53,689 bases of DNA, taken from contig NZ_JAJTWT010000020.1 of assembly GCF_021353235.1 (NCBI RefSeq), positions 1 through 53,689 of the forward strand. The letters are read 5' to 3'. The notes beneath the pieces were generated by a model. It did not search any database, was not told where the DNA came from, and saw nothing but the letters and a program-made list of their open reading frames with translations. Position numbers and translations under genes: made by a program. Source of the stretch: Pelomonas caseinilytica (GTDB lineage Bacteria > Pseudomonadota > Gammaproteobacteria > Burkholderiales > Burkholderiaceae_C). This document shows positions 8,004 to 20,769 of the stretch, piece by piece. Numbering within the stretch: position 1 is the first letter of the stretch; the number at the start of each line of letters is the position of its first letter.

Positions 8004-9930
8004 GATTCTCCAGCGTGCTGGTGTCCTGGGTGACGGCTTCGCCCTTGGCGACCGCGCGCAGCAGGCGGCGCATGATCTTGCCCGAGCGGGTCTTGGGCAG
8101 GTTGTCGCCGAAGCGGATGTCCTTGGGCTTGGCGATGGGGCCGATCTCCTTGGCCACGTGGTCGCGCAGCTGCTTGGCGATGGCCTTGGCCTCGTCGCCG
8201 CTCGGGCGCGGGCGCTTGAGCACGACGAAGGCGCAGATGGCCTCGCCCGTGGTGTCGTCGGGGCGGCCGACGACGGCCGCCTCGGCCACCAGCTCCGTGC
8301 AGCTGACCAGGGCCGACTCGATCTCCATCGTGCCCATGCGGTGGCCCGAGACGTTGAGCACGTCGTCGATGCGGCCGGTGATGGTGAAGTAGCCGGTTTC
8401 GGCATCGCGGATGGCGCCATCGCCCGCCAGGTAATAACCCTTGAGTTCGGCGGGGTAGTAGCTCTTCTTGAAGCGCTCCGGGTCGCCCCAGATGGTGCGG
8501 ATCATGCTGGGCCAGGGCTTCTTGACGACCAGGATGCCGCCCTGGCCATTGGGCACGTCGTTACCCGTCTCGTCGACGATGGCGGCCTGGATGCCCGGGA
8601 AGGGCAGCGTGCAGGAGCCCGGCACCAGCGTCGTGACGCCCGGCAACGGCGTGATCATGTGGCCGCCGGTCTCGGTCTGCCAGAAGGTGTCGACGATGGG
8701 GCAGCGGCCGCCGCCCACGTGCTGGTGGTACCACTCCCAGGCCGCCGGGTTGATGGGCTCGCCCACCGAACCGAGCAGGCGCAGGGAGGAAAGGTCGTAG
8801 TTCTTGGGGTGCACGGCCTCGTTGGTCTCGGCCGCCTTGATGAGGGAGCGGATGGCCGTGGGCGCCGTGTAGAAGATGCTGACCTTGTGCTTCTGGATCA
8901 TCTGCCAGAAGCGGCCGGCGTCCGGGTAGGTGGGCACGCCCTCGAAGACGATCTCGGTGCCGCCCAGGGCCAGCGGGCCGTAGGTGATGTAGGTGTGGCC
9001 GGTGACCCAGCCGATGTCGGCCGTGCACCAGAAGACGTCGCCATCTTTGAGGTCGAAGGTCCACTTGGTGGTGAGGGCCGCATGCAGCAGGTAGCCGCCG
9101 CTGCTGTGCTGCACGCCCTTGGGCTTGCCCGTGGAGCCCGAGGTGTAGAGCAGGAAGAGCGGATGCTCGGCCTCGACCCACACCGGCGGACAGGTGGTGG
9201 ACTCGGCCGACATCAGGTCGTGCAGCCACAGGTCGCGGCCTTCGGTCCAGCCGATCTTGCCGCCGGTGCGCTTGTAGACGATCACGTCCTTCAGCGTGGG
9301 GCAGGCGCCGCCTTCCAGCGCCTCGTCCACGATGGCCTTGAGCGGCAGGGCCTTGCCGCCGCGCAGCTGCTCGTCCGCGCAGATGAGGGCCACGGCGCCT
9401 GCGTCCTGCACGCGGTCGCGCAGCGATTGGGCCGAGAAGCCGCCGAACACGACCGAGTGGGTGGCGCCGATGCGGGCGCAGGCCTGCATGGCCACCACGC
9501 CTTCGACGGACATGGGCATGTAGATGACGACCCGGTCACCCTTCTCGATGCCCCGCGCCTTGAGCGCATTGGCCAGTTGGCTGACCTTGCCGAGCAGCTC
9601 GGCATAACTGACCTTCGTGACGGCACCGTCGTCGGCCTCGAAAATGAGCGCCGTGCGGTCGCCCTTGCCGGCCTCGACATGGCGGTCCAGGCAGTTGTAG
9701 GAGACGTTGAGCTTGCCGTCCTCGAACCACTTGAAGAACGGGGCGCTCTCCTCGTTGAGGGTCCTGGTGAAGGGCGTCTGCCAGCTCAGCAGCTCGCGGG
9801 CCAGGCGGGCCCAGTAGCCGGCGTAGTCCTTCTCGGCCTCGGCCACCAGCGCCGCATAACCGGCCTCACCCTTGACGTGGGCGTTCGCGACCCACTCGGG
9901 GCTGGGCGGATAGGTGTTCAGCGTGCTCAT
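7969..9930 (-). CDS. acs: Acetyl-CoA synthetase (AMP-forming)
   Basis: A 653-residue enzyme activating acetate with ATP and CoA through acetyl-AMP. Seen in order: an N-terminal Acs cap (PPSEWV-like [12 protein letters not shown]), the adenylation P-loop [24 protein letters not shown], the [10 protein letters not shown] motif, and the C-terminal lysine motif [11 protein letters not shown] whose Lys is acetylated in Acs enzymes. Length is normal (about 650). The extreme 3' end is the template of the 133-bp tandem repeat downstream. It stands alone on this strand. Confidence 0.96.
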   Translation of the reverse strand: MSTLNTYPPSPEWVANAHVKGEAGYAALVAEAEKDYAGYWARLARELLSWQTPFTRTLNEESAPFFKWFEDGKLNVSYNCLDRHVEAGKGDRTALIFEADDGAVTKVSYAELLGKVSQLANALKARGIEKGDRVVIYMPMSVEGVVAMQACARIGATHSVVFGGFSAQSLRDRVQDAGAVALICADEQLRGGKALPLKAIVDEALEGGACPTLKDVIVYKRTGGKIGWTEGRDLWLHDLMSAESTTCPPVWVEAEHPLFLLYTSGSTGKPKGVQHSSGGYLLHAALTTKWTFDLKDGDVFWCTADIGWVTGHTYITYGPLALGGTEIVFEGVPTYPDAGRFWQMIQKHKVSIFYTAPTAIRSLIKAAETNEAVHPKNYDLSSLRLLGSVGEPINPAAWEWYHQHVGGGRCPIVDTFWQTETGGHMITPLPGVTTLVPGSCTLPFPGIQAAIVDETGNDVPNGQGGILVVKKPWPSMIRTIWGDPERFKKSYYPAELKGYYLAGDGAIRDAETGYFTITGRIDDVLNVSGHRMGTMEIESALVSCTELVAEAAVVGRPDDTTGEAICAFVVLKRPRPSGDEAKAIAKQLRDHVAKEIGPIAKPKDIRFGDNLPKTRSGKIMRRLLRAVAKGEAVTQDTSTLENPAILEQLGQAY

Positions 9931-10049
9931 GGCTTGTCTCCTGAAAGTGCTTGGCGCGGACTGTGATAGTGGCGACTGACGATGTCCTTACTCTGGAACG
10001 CCGGCCATCCCACCTAGAATTTCCGGCCATTGTTGCCCGGCCCGCCCTC

Positions 10050-10679
10050 ATGCCCTCCGACCCCCAGCTGCGCCCCCTGCCCCGCTTGATCTTCGCCAGC
10101 CGCTGGCTGCAGTTGCCGCTGTACCTTGGCCTCATCCTGGCGCAGGCGGTCTACGTCTTCCAGTTCTGGACGGAGCTGGTGCACCTGATCGAGGCCGCCT
10201 TCGGCGACCAGCACGCGCTGGAGATCCTGATCAAGAGCATTGGATACAAGAGCGTGGCCATCAAGGATGCGGCGGGAGCCGTCATCGGCTACGAGCCCAT
10301 CGCCAAGCTCAACGAGACCATCCTGATGCTGGTCGTGCTCGGCCTCATCGACGTGGTGATGATCTCCAACCTCCTGATCATGGTGATCGTCGGCGGCTAC
10401 GAGACCTTCGTGTCGCGCATGGATCTCGAAGGCCACCCCGACCAGCCCGAATGGCTGAGCCACGTCAACGCCTCGGTGCTCAAGGTCAAGCTCGCCACCG
10501 CCATCATCGGCATCAGCTCCATCCACCTGCTCAAGACCTTCATCAACGCCGACAACTATGCGGAGAAGACGTTGATGTGGCAGACCATCATCCACGTCGC
10601 CTTTCTGCTGTCTGCCATGGCCATCGCCTTCACCGACCGCCTGCTGCCGCAGCCGCCGCGCAACGGCGACAGACACTGA
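10050..10679 (+). CDS. YqhA-like UPF0114 family membrane protein
   Basis: A 209-residue inner-membrane protein. Four hydrophobic segments are visible: about residues 20-40 (YLGLILAQAVYVFQF), 92-115 (ILMLVVLGLIDVVMISNLLIMVIVGGYE), 150-170 and 185-200. The FASRWLQLPLYLGL opening and VGGYETFVSR block are typical of UPF0114. The function is unknown. ATG 10050 removes a non-conserved 33-residue extension. It is convergent with fumC, 11 bp apart. Confidence 0.88.
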   Translation: MPSDPQLRPLPRLIFASRWLQLPLYLGLILAQAVYVFQFWTELVHLIEAAFGDQHALEILIKSIGYKSVAIKDAAGAVIGYEPIAKLNETILMLVVLGLIDVVMISNLLIMVIVGGYETFVSRMDLEGHPDQPEWLSHVNASVLKVKLATAIIGISSIHLLKTFINADNYAEKTLMWQTIIHVAFLLSAMAIAFTDRLLPQPPRNGDRH

Positions 10680-10690
10680 GGCGGGGGGCG

Positions 10691-12076
<1,386 letters not shown>

Positions 12077-12188
12077 GGCGTCAGCTTCTCGTCGGCGGAA
12101 AGGGCCAGCATAGTCACCCCGCCCAACCCCTTGGTCTGTAGGGGCGCCGATAATTCCGCCTAACTCCTTCCCGCCGCCCAGACCCGCC

Positions 12189-13730
12189 ATGACCGTCACG
12201 ATCCGCCAGCAAGATCTCATCGACAGTGTTGCAGCCGCCCTGCAGTACATCAGCTACTACCACCCGGCCGACTACATCCAGCACCTGGCCCGCGCCTACG
12301 AGGCCGAGGCCTCGCCGGCGGCCAAGGACGCCATCGCGCAGATCCTCACCAACAGCCGCATGTGCGCCGAAGGCAAACGGCCCATCTGCCAGGACACCGG
12401 CATCGTCAACGTCTTCCTCAAGATCGGCATGGACGTGCGCTGGGAAGGCTTCACCGGCAGCCTCGAGGACGCCATCAACGAAGGCGTGCGCCAGGGTTAT
12501 CTCAACCCCGAGAACAAGCTGCGCGCCAGCGTCCTGGACGACCCCATCTTCGCCCGCAAGAACACCCGCGACAACACGCCCGCCGTCGTGCAGATGGAGG
12601 TGGTGCCCGGCAACACGGTGGACGTGATCGTCGCGGCCAAGGGCGGCGGCTCCGAGAACAAGAGCAAGGTCTACATGCTCAACCCCAGCGACGACATCGT
12701 CGACTGGGTGCTCAAGACCGTGCCCACCATGGGTGCCGGCTGGTGCCCGCCGGGCATGCTGGGCATCGGCGTGGGCGGCACGGCCGAGAAGGCTGCCCTG
12801 CTGGCCAAGCAGGCGCTGATGGAAGACATCGACATGTACGAGCTGCTGCAGCGCGGCCCGCAGAACAAGCTCGAGGAACTGCGCATCGAGCTCTACCAGA
12901 AGGTCAACGCCCTGGGCATTGGCGCGCAGGGCCTGGGCGGCCTCACGACCGTGCTGGACGTCAAGATCAAGACCTTCCCGACCCACGCCGCCAGCAAGCC
13001 CATCGCCATGATCCCGAACTGCGCGGCCACGCGGCATGCGCACTTCGTGCTGGACGGCAGCGGTCCGAGCTACATCGAGCCGCCGAGCCTGGACCTGTGG
13101 CCCGACGTGCACTGGGCGCCGGACTACAACAAGAGCAAGCGCGTCGACCTGAACACGCTGACCAAGGAGCAGGTTGCCAGCTGGAAGCCGGGCGACACCC
13201 TGCTGCTCAACGGCAAGATGCTGACCGGCCGCGACGCCGCCCACAAGCGCATCCAGGACATGCTGGCCAAGGGCGAACCCCTGCCGGTGGACTTCACCAA
13301 CCGCGTCATCTACTACGTCGGCCCCGTCGACCCGGTGCGCGACGAGGTCGTCGGCCCGGCCGGCCCCACCACCGCCACGCGCATGGACAAGTTCACCCGC
13401 ATGATGCTGGAGAAGACCGGCCTCATCGCCATGGTGGGCAAGGCCGAGCGCGGCCCGGTCGCCATCGAGGCCATCAAGGACGCCAGGAGCGCCTACCTGA
13501 TGGCCGTCGGCGGCGCCGCCTACCTCGTCAGCAAGGCCATCAAGGGGGCCAAGGTCGTCGGCTTCGAGGACCTGGGCATGGAGGCCATCTACGAGTTCGA
13601 CGTGGTCGACATGCCGGTGACGGTGGCCGTGGACGCCAGCGGCACCAGCGCCCACGTCACGGGCCCGGCCGAGTGGCAGCAGCGCATCGCCTCGGGCAAG
13701 CCGGTCGGCATCCCCGTCGCCGCGGGCTGA
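12189..13730 (+). CDS. Fumarate hydratase class I ([4Fe-4S], oxygen-sensitive)
   Basis: A 513-residue single-chain hydro-lyase combining the alpha-like domain (residues ~10-285) and beta-like domain (~290-510) of the FumA/TtdAB family. Seen: [15 protein letters not shown] with a cluster-type Cys, [32 protein letters not shown], and [25 protein letters not shown] in the C-terminal domain. Fumarase is favoured over tartrate dehydratase because of the fused chain and its place beside fumC. It abuts a convergent small secreted-protein gene. Confidence 0.92.
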   Translation: MTVTIRQQDLIDSVAAALQYISYYHPADYIQHLARAYEAEASPAAKDAIAQILTNSRMCAEGKRPICQDTGIVNVFLKIGMDVRWEGFTGSLEDAINEGVRQGYLNPENKLRASVLDDPIFARKNTRDNTPAVVQMEVVPGNTVDVIVAAKGGGSENKSKVYMLNPSDDIVDWVLKTVPTMGAGWCPPGMLGIGVGGTAEKAALLAKQALMEDIDMYELLQRGPQNKLEELRIELYQKVNALGIGAQGLGGLTTVLDVKIKTFPTHAASKPIAMIPNCAATRHAHFVLDGSGPSYIEPPSLDLWPDVHWAPDYNKSKRVDLNTLTKEQVASWKPGDTLLLNGKMLTGRDAAHKRIQDMLAKGEPLPVDFTNRVIYYVGPVDPVRDEVVGPAGPTTATRMDKFTRMMLEKTGLIAMVGKAERGPVAIEAIKDARSAYLMAVGGAAYLVSKAIKGAKVVGFEDLGMEAIYEFDVVDMPVTVAVDASGTSAHVTGPAEWQQRIASGKPVGIPVAAG

Positions 13731-14009
13731 TCAGCGCCTGGGCGGGGGCGCCGAGGCACCCGCAGCCGGTGGCGGCGCGTCCTTGGGGCGGCAGGCCAGC
13801 GGCCTGCCGTCGGGCGCCCAGCAGCTGCCCTTCACCGTGCGATCGCCATGGGTGAAGCTGCAGTCCGCACCGGCCTTGGCTGTCTTGCAGGCGGCCAGGG
13901 CCTCGGGCGGCGGGCCGCGGTGCTCGCCACCGGGCGGCGGGCCGCCTTGGGGCTGGGCACCCGCGGCGCAGGCGGCGAGCCACAGGGCGGGGATGAGCAG
14001 GGGTTTCAT
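13731..14009 (-). CDS. Small secreted protein, Pro-rich, unknown function
   Basis: 92 residues. The signal peptide (MKPLLIPALWLAACAAGAQ) is followed by a Pro/Gly-rich spacer, then a short Cys-containing core (AACKTAKAGADCSFTHGDRTVKGSCW) and a Pro/Ala-rich tail. The three or four Cys suggest a disulphide-stabilised periplasmic domain. Similar small proteins with a C..A..G..C....G....G.C pattern occur in proteobacteria, with no known role. The ATG at 14009 sits at the signal peptide; an earlier in-frame start is less likely. It ends directly against the class I fumarase stop codon. Confidence 0.7.
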   Translation of the reverse strand: MKPLLIPALWLAACAAGAQPQGGPPPGGEHRGPPPEALAACKTAKAGADCSFTHGDRTVKGSCWAPDGRPLACRPKDAPPPAAGASAPPPRR

Positions 14010-14092
14010 CGGGGCTCCTTGAAGTGGACGACGCCCATCATGCGACCCCATCGTGTGCCAACGATGGAGAAGGCCTCCACAATGCGCGCGCC

Positions 14093-14548
14093 ATGATCCA
14101 CATCCGAACCCTCCAACCCGCGGACCGCGCCGCCTGGCAGCCGCTCTGGGACGGCTACAACGCCTTCTACGGCCGCGCCGGCGAGACGGCCCTCCCCGCC
14201 GCCGTCACCGAAGCCACCTGGGCCCGCTTCTTCGACGCCTACGAGCCGATGCACGCCCTCGTCGCCACCGACGAGGCCGGCGCCCTCCTCGGCCTCGTGC
14301 ACTACCTCTACCACCGCAGCACCACGCGCATCGAGCCGACCTGCTATCTGCAGGACCTCTTCACCGCGCTTGAGGCCCGCGGACGCGGCATCGGCCGCGC
14401 CCTGATCGAAGGCGTCTACGCCGCGGCCCGCGCGGACGGCGTCAAGCGCGTGTACTGGCAGACCCACACCACCAACACCGCCGCCCGCGCCTTGTACGAC
14501 CAGGTGGCGGAACATCGCGGCTTCATCATCTACGGCAACGACGCCTGA
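14093..14548 (+). CDS. GNAT-family N-acetyltransferase
   Basis: 151 residues with a GNAT fold. MIHIRTLQPADRAAWQPLWDGY is the usual beta1-alpha1, LGLVHYLYH is beta4, and the acetyl-CoA pyrophosphate loop appears as ARGRGIGRALIEGVYAAAR (R/Q-x-x-G-x-G/A). The VYWQTHTTNTAARALYDQVAEH C-terminal block is common in this group. The acceptor is unknown. It is followed 11 bp later by the alcohol dehydrogenase, so they may be co-transcribed. Confidence 0.88.
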   Translation: MIHIRTLQPADRAAWQPLWDGYNAFYGRAGETALPAAVTEATWARFFDAYEPMHALVATDEAGALLGLVHYLYHRSTTRIEPTCYLQDLFTALEARGRGIGRALIEGVYAAARADGVKRVYWQTHTTNTAARALYDQVAEHRGFIIYGNDA

Positions 14549-14559
14549 GGACTCCCGCC

Positions 14560-15576
14560 ATGACCGACCTCTTCCGCGCCTACGCCGCCCACTCGGCCGG
14601 CGGCCCGCTGCAGCCCTTCGACTTCGACCCCGGCCCCCTGGGCGACGAGGACGTCGAGATCACCGTGGAGCATTGCGGCATCTGCCACTCCGACCTCGCC
14701 ATGATCGACAGCGAGTGGTTCCCCGCGAGCTACCCGGTCGTGCCCGGCCACGAGGTCGTCGGCCGCATCACGGCGCTGGGCCCACGGGCCAAGGGCCGGG
14801 AGATCGGCCAGCGCGTCGGCGTGGGCTGGCACACCGGCAGCTGCACCCACTGCAACTTCTGCCTCGGCGGCGAGCAGCACCTGTGCGCCAAGCGCCAGCC
14901 GACGCTCATCGGGCGCCATGGCGGCTTCGCCGACCGGCTGCGTTCGCACTGGAGCTGGGCCATCCCCATCCCCGACGGCCTCGACCCCGCCGCCGCCGGA
15001 CCGCTGATGTGCGGCGGCGGCACCGTCTTCCTGCCTTTCGTGCTGCATTCGATCAAGCCGACCGACCGCGTCGGCGTGGTCGGCATCGGCGGCCTGGGCC
15101 ACCTGGCCGTCAAGTTCGCACGCGCCTGGGGCTGCGAGGTGACGGCCTTCACGTCCTCGCCCTCCAAGCGCGACGAGGCCCTGGCGCTGGGCGCGCACAA
15201 GACCCTGTCCAGCGTCGACAAGGCCGAGCTCAAGGCCGCCGCCGGCAGCCTGGACTTCCTGCTCATCACCGTCGGCGCCGCGCTGAACTGGGACGCTTTG
15301 CTCGCCACGCTCGCGCCCAAGGGCCGCATGCACCTCGTGGGCGTCGTGACCGACGCGCTGGCCCTCAAGAGCGGCGGGCTGCTGAGCTGGCAAAAAAGCC
15401 TCTCGGCCTCGCCCACGCCACCTCCCTCGGTGCTGGCGACGATGCTGCAGTTTTCGGCCCGCCACCAGATCTTGCCCCAGGTCGAGCGCTTCCCGATGAG
15501 CCGCGTCAACGACGCCCTCGATCACCTGCGCAGCGGCAAGGCGCGCTACCGCGTCGTGCTCGACGCGGATTTCTGA
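14560..15576 (+). CDS. Zinc-dependent NAD(P) alcohol dehydrogenase (cinnamyl-alcohol/aldehyde reductase type)
   Basis: A 338-residue medium-chain dehydrogenase. The catalytic zinc site is CGICHSDL and GHEVVGRI; the structural zinc site is a four-Cys cluster, CTHCNFCLGGEQHLC, near residues 100-115. The Rossmann motif is GIGGLGHLAVKFA. The overall plan matches the YahK/Ahr-type broad aldehyde reductases, which favour NADPH. The substrate is unresolved. It follows the GNAT gene closely. Confidence 0.92.
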   Translation: MTDLFRAYAAHSAGGPLQPFDFDPGPLGDEDVEITVEHCGICHSDLAMIDSEWFPASYPVVPGHEVVGRITALGPRAKGREIGQRVGVGWHTGSCTHCNFCLGGEQHLCAKRQPTLIGRHGGFADRLRSHWSWAIPIPDGLDPAAAGPLMCGGGTVFLPFVLHSIKPTDRVGVVGIGGLGHLAVKFARAWGCEVTAFTSSPSKRDEALALGAHKTLSSVDKAELKAAAGSLDFLLITVGAALNWDALLATLAPKGRMHLVGVVTDALALKSGGLLSWQKSLSASPTPPPSVLATMLQFSARHQILPQVERFPMSRVNDALDHLRSGKARYRVVLDADF

Positions 15577-15592
15577 GCGGCGCCCCGGGCGC

Positions 15593-17473
15593 TCACTTGT
15601 AGAGCACCTGCTGGCGGAGGTCGTTCAGCAGGGGCTGCATGGCATCGTGGTAGGCCGCATTGGTTTCGGCCGAACAGACGTTGGCCGGCATGCGGTCCGT
15701 CACCGCGCGCTTGACGTGCAGCACCCGCCCTTCGAGCTTGTAGCTGCTCTCGTAGCTCACCAGCGGGCCGTTGACGGCGATGCCCTCGGGGATGGACAGC
15801 ACCTGCATGTTGGCTGGCAGCGTGATGTCGTAGACCTCCTCGCTGTGCGATGAGAAGCACAGCGTCGGGTGGCCCTCGGCCGGCTGCAGGGCGTACTTCG
15901 CATAGGACCCCACCGGAGCGGCGCTGAAGAGGAAGGGCCCGATGCCGAAGGCGCCCGCCGCGCCCATGCGCAGCAGCGGCTTGCTCTGGAACCTGGCCTC
16001 GTAGCTGAGGGCGTCGGTGCGGGCCTGCAGGTCGGAGGTCTTCAGCAACTGGCCGTCCGCGGGCACGCGCGCGCCTTCGAAATGGCGCTTGACGACGGTC
16101 TCGAGCTGGTCCTTGCTCAGGCCCTTGAGCGCCAGGCGCATCTGCTGGCCGAAGCGGCCCTGGGCTTCGAGGCTGACCTCGCCTTCGATGGCACCGTCGG
16201 CCCCGATGCGGTAGGCCGCGACGACGCGCTGGCTGGCGCGGCCGTCCTCAACGGGCGTGCGGGCCGGAACGTCGTCCGAAACCGCCAGGACGGGCTTGTC
16301 CTGCACCAGGATGGGCAGGTCGCCGAAGAGGGTGTCGGCGCTGGTCGAGTCGAGGAAAAGCTTCTGCGACGGCACGTAGTTGATGACGTGGTTGACCATG
16401 CTCAGCACGGGCACGCTCGGCAGGCGGTACTGCGAGCCGGCATTGACCAGCACCTGGTGGCTGGCGATGCCCTTGGCCTGGAGCAGCGCCTGCAGCAGCG
16501 TCGCGTGGTCCTTGCAGTCGCCCATGCGGTTGTCGAGCACGACAGCAAGGTCCCGCGGGACGACGGCGCCGATGCCGACACAGTTGCCGCCGTAGCTGAT
16601 CTCGCGGGCGACCCAGTCGTACAGCGCCCTCACCTGCGCCCGCGGCTCGTCGATGCCCTGGGTGATCTGCTCGGCCAGCGCCTGGACGCGCGGCGTCACG
16701 GCCGCCTTCGGGGCGGCCCGCTCGACGTAGCGCTCGACGATCTCGCGCTGGCTCTCGAAGCTGGAGACGGCGTAGCCGGGGTCGTCGCGGTAGTCGTAGA
16801 CCGTGAAGTCCGTGCGTTCGCTCAGCACCGGCTGGGGGTTGCTGAAGGTCCAGCTCAGCACCTGCCGCTTGCCCACGACCTTCTGCGTGAAGGCCATGTC
16901 GCGCGCCTCGTGGAGCAGCTTCATGCCGGCCGGCGCGTCCACCGTGATGCTGACGCGGTCGAAGGCGTACTGGCGGCTGAAGCTGTCCTCCCGGGAAAAC
17001 TTGCCGGGAAACAGCGGCTGGCGGGTGGTGATGCGGTAGCTCAGCTCGACGGCATCGCCGGCCTGCACGTCGGGGAAGACCACCGTGGTCTCGTTCCAGT
17101 CCGAGAACAGCGCGGCGCCGCCCTGCCGGCCCGAGGCCGTGCGCAGCTGGTAGTTGCTCTTGGGCACCTTGATGCGGCGCCCGTCGGCCTTGCGGGTGAA
17201 GGCGTCCAGGATCTCCAGCTTCTGCGCGCTGGCGCTATGGCTCACCGTGCGCTGGCGCAAGCCCTCGGCCGCCTCGGCCTTCACGGCCCGCATCACGCTG
17301 CGGTAGGTGCTGACCTCGCTGCCGTCCTCGGCGACGACATGCTGCTCGGTCTGCAACTCCACGCGGACCGGGATGTCCGTCGCCACGCGCGCCGCCTCGG
17401 CGGCGAATCCCTGGCCACCGGCCAGCATCGACAGGGCGAGCACCGCCCCCAGCTTCACCCACCACGCCTTCAT
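15593..17473 (-). CDS. DUF3857 and transglutaminase-like domain protein, exported
   Basis: 626 residues. The N-terminal signal peptide (MKAWWVKLGAVLALSMLAGGQGFA) is followed by a DUF3857 domain (residues ~50-200, with VFPDVQAGDAVELSYRIT), then a transglutaminase-like core (~260-380) with the expected Cys in NRMGDCKDHATLLQALL, a His in VNHVINYV and an Asp in LFLDSTS. The rest is beta-rich. Such proteins are periplasmic and of unknown substrate. It lies 53 bp downstream of the mscS gene on the same strand and may share its transcript. Confidence 0.88.
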   Translation of the reverse strand: MKAWWVKLGAVLALSMLAGGQGFAAEAARVATDIPVRVELQTEQHVVAEDGSEVSTYRSVMRAVKAEAAEGLRQRTVSHSASAQKLEILDAFTRKADGRRIKVPKSNYQLRTASGRQGGAALFSDWNETTVVFPDVQAGDAVELSYRITTRQPLFPGKFSREDSFSRQYAFDRVSITVDAPAGMKLLHEARDMAFTQKVVGKRQVLSWTFSNPQPVLSERTDFTVYDYRDDPGYAVSSFESQREIVERYVERAAPKAAVTPRVQALAEQITQGIDEPRAQVRALYDWVAREISYGGNCVGIGAVVPRDLAVVLDNRMGDCKDHATLLQALLQAKGIASHQVLVNAGSQYRLPSVPVLSMVNHVINYVPSQKLFLDSTSADTLFGDLPILVQDKPVLAVSDDVPARTPVEDGRASQRVVAAYRIGADGAIEGEVSLEAQGRFGQQMRLALKGLSKDQLETVVKRHFEGARVPADGQLLKTSDLQARTDALSYEARFQSKPLLRMGAAGAFGIGPFLFSAAPVGSYAKYALQPAEGHPTLCFSSHSEEVYDITLPANMQVLSIPEGIAVNGPLVSYESSYKLEGRVLHVKRAVTDRMPANVCSAETNAAYHDAMQPLLNDLRQQVLYK

Positions 17474-17526
17474 CCGACCTCCCTGGCCTTGTCATCGAGC
17501 GGCAGGATTCTCCACCGAAGAAGGCG

Positions 17527-18846
17527 TCAGGCGGGTGGGGTGCGGGCACCGTCGGGCTGGGGAATATCCACCTTGGCTGGCGGCAGCCCGGCCTGGTGCA
17601 CGACCCGCTGCGGATAGGGAATGTCCACGCCCAGGCCCTGCAGGGTGCGCAGGATGGCCAGGTTCACATCCGAGCGCACGCCGCCGCTGCCGTTCTCGGG
17701 GTCCATGATCCAGAAGTAGATGGTCAGCTCCAGGCCGTCGGCGGCGAACTGGCTGAGCTGCACCGCCGGGCCCGGGGCACTCAGCACCCGAGGCACCTCG
17801 GCCACCGTGGCCGTGAGGCGGCCCATCACGGCCTCGACGTCGCAGCCGTAGGCCACCTGCACCACGGTCGACAGCAGCACCCGCGGGTCCGCCAGGGAGG
17901 AGTTCTCGACGCGCTGCGTGATCAGCAGCTCGTTGGGCACGATGGCCTCCTTGCCGCCGAGCGAGCGGATCACGGTGTAGCGGGTCTTGATGTCGGTGAC
18001 CCGGCCCTCGAAGTTGTCCACCTTGACCATGTCGCCGATGCGCAGCGACCGTTCGGCCAGGATGACGAAGCCGCTCACATAGTTGGCCGCGAGCTTCTGC
18101 AGGCCGAAGCCCAGGCCCACGCCCAGCGCGCCGCCCAGCACGCCCAGGGCGGTCAGGTCGATGCCTGCGGCCGACATCGCGAAGAGCAGGCCCACGAAGA
18201 GCAGCAGCGAGCGGATGGCGTTGGCCGCGATCTTGCGCATGGACAGGTCCAGCGACTCGCGGCGCAGCAGCTGCGCCTCGATGGCAGAGGAGATCCACAG
18301 GGCCACCACCAGCACCAGAGCCGCCGTGGAGCCGCCTTCGATGAGGTTGCGCAGCGTCAGGTGGACGTTGCCGAACTTCCAGCCGATGTCGTCCAGCTCG
18401 TCCATCATCACCGGCCACAGGCCCGTGACCCAGAGCACGGCGCCGATCCAGATCAGCCACGAGCCCAGCCTCTCGACGGCCTTGATGACGGTGGAGCTGG
18501 GCCAGGCCGCCGCCAGCACGCGGGCGACGAGGCGTATGACCGCGAGCGACACCAGCAGCGGCAACACCAGCTTGAACACCGCCGGCGCCAGGCCCCAGAC
18601 CTTGAGCAGCGGCCGGGCGGCCAGGGCCAGGCCCACGGCCAGCAGCGGGAAGAGCGCCCCGTCGACGACGCGCTCGCCGAAGAGCACGCTCAGGCCGCGG
18701 CGCTCCTTCACCCGCGACAGGATGACGGTGACCAGGCCGGCCAGCAGCAGGCAGCCCAGCAGCAGGGCCCATTCGCCCAGCGCGGTCGCGCTGAAGGCGC
18801 GGCCCAGCAGGGCCTGGAGTTCATTCAGGCTCAGAGGTTGATGCAT
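17527..18846 (-). CDS. Mechanosensitive ion channel, MscS family
   Basis: 439 residues. Several membrane segments fill the first half. The pore-lining TM3 and beta domain follow: LGGALGVGLGFGLQKLAANYVSGFVIL, then RIGDMVKVDNFEGRVTDIKTRYTVIR and EAIVPNELLI, all typical of MscS. The cytoplasmic C-terminal domain runs to about residue 415. It is larger than E. coli MscS (286) because of extra N-terminal helices. It starts 4 bp after the HDAC-family gene stop, indicating an operon. Confidence 0.93.
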   Translation of the reverse strand: MHQPLSLNELQALLGRAFSATALGEWALLLGCLLLAGLVTVILSRVKERRGLSVLFGERVVDGALFPLLAVGLALAARPLLKVWGLAPAVFKLVLPLLVSLAVIRLVARVLAAAWPSSTVIKAVERLGSWLIWIGAVLWVTGLWPVMMDELDDIGWKFGNVHLTLRNLIEGGSTAALVLVVALWISSAIEAQLLRRESLDLSMRKIAANAIRSLLLFVGLLFAMSAAGIDLTALGVLGGALGVGLGFGLQKLAANYVSGFVILAERSLRIGDMVKVDNFEGRVTDIKTRYTVIRSLGGKEAIVPNELLITQRVENSSLADPRVLLSTVVQVAYGCDVEAVMGRLTATVAEVPRVLSAPGPAVQLSQFAADGLELTIYFWIMDPENGSGGVRSDVNLAILRTLQGLGVDIPYPQRVVHQAGLPPAKVDIPQPDGARTPPA

Positions 18847-18850
18847 GGTG

Positions 18851-19786
18851 TCAGAGGTCGGCCAGGGCGCGGAGATGGACCGCGACGCTGCGCGCCAGGG
18901 CCTGCAGGTTGTACCCGCCTTCCAGCACCGAGACGATGCGGCCCCGCGCGTGGCGCTCGGCCACGGCCTTGATCTTCAGGGTGATCCACTCGTAGTCGGC
19001 CTCGACGAGGCCCAACTGGCCGAGGTCGTCGTCGCGGTGGGCGTCGAAGCCGGCGGAGACGAAGATCATCTGCGGCTTGAAGCGCTCCAGCGCGGGCAGC
19101 CACATGGCCTCGACGATCTCGCGCACCTCGCCGCCGCGCGTGTAGGGCGGGATGGGCACGTTGACCATGTTGGTGCCCTTGGGCACGGCGCCGCTGTAGG
19201 GGTAGAGGGGATGCTGGAAGAGGCTGACCATCAGCACCCGGTCGTCGCCCGCGATGATGTCCTCGGTGCCGTTGCCGTGGTGGACGTCGAAGTCGACGAT
19301 GGCCACGCGCTCCAGGCCGCGCACGTCCAGCGCATGGCGGGCCGCGATGGCCACGTTGTTGAAGAAGCAGAAGCCCATGCTCTGGTCGCGCGTGGCGTGG
19401 TGGCCGGGCGGGCGCACGGAGCAGAAGGCGTTGTCGGCGCGGCCGTCGATGACCATGTCGGTGGCCTGCACGGCCGCCCCCGCCGCCACCAGCGCGGCGC
19501 GCCAGGTGTGGGCGTTGGCGGAGGTGTCGGGGTCGACCGCCCGCCGCTCGCCGCTGGCCTCGCACTCGCGCAGCACGGCGCCCATCTCGGCGACGTAGGC
19601 GTGGGTGTGGGCCAGTTCCAGGTCCTTGGGGTCCACCGGCCGGGCGTCGACGTGCTGCAGGGCCGGCTCCAGGCCGGAGGCGATCAGCCAGTCGTCGATG
19701 GCGGACAGCCGCTCGGGGCACTCGGGGTGGCCGGGGCCCATCTCGTGGCGCCGGCACTCGGGGGGATTGAAATACGCAGTCGGCAT
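18851..19786 (-). CDS. Histone deacetylase-family protein (acetylpolyamine/acetoin-utilisation type)
   Basis: A 311-residue zinc hydrolase of the class II HDAC superfamily. Seen: HEMGPGHPECPERL, RPPGHHATRDQSMGFCFFNNVA with the catalytic His pair, the zinc-site segment VDFDVHHGNGTEDI, VSAGFDAHRDDDLGQL and the C-terminal LEGGYNLQALARSV. The bacterial substrates are small acetylated amines or acetyl-lysine proteins; which one is unclear. The start at 19786 gives MPTAYFNPPE. It is divergent from the MoxR gene by about 30 bp and upstream of mscS. Confidence 0.93.
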   Translation of the reverse strand: MPTAYFNPPECRRHEMGPGHPECPERLSAIDDWLIASGLEPALQHVDARPVDPKDLELAHTHAYVAEMGAVLRECEASGERRAVDPDTSANAHTWRAALVAAGAAVQATDMVIDGRADNAFCSVRPPGHHATRDQSMGFCFFNNVAIAARHALDVRGLERVAIVDFDVHHGNGTEDIIAGDDRVLMVSLFQHPLYPYSGAVPKGTNMVNVPIPPYTRGGEVREIVEAMWLPALERFKPQMIFVSAGFDAHRDDDLGQLGLVEADYEWITLKIKAVAERHARGRIVSVLEGGYNLQALARSVAVHLRALADL

Positions 19787-19817
19787 GGAATGCTTGTCTC
19801 TTGCTATGGTGCAGCTC

Positions 19818-20756
<939 letters not shown>

Positions 20757-20769
20757 AGCCGCGGTCCAG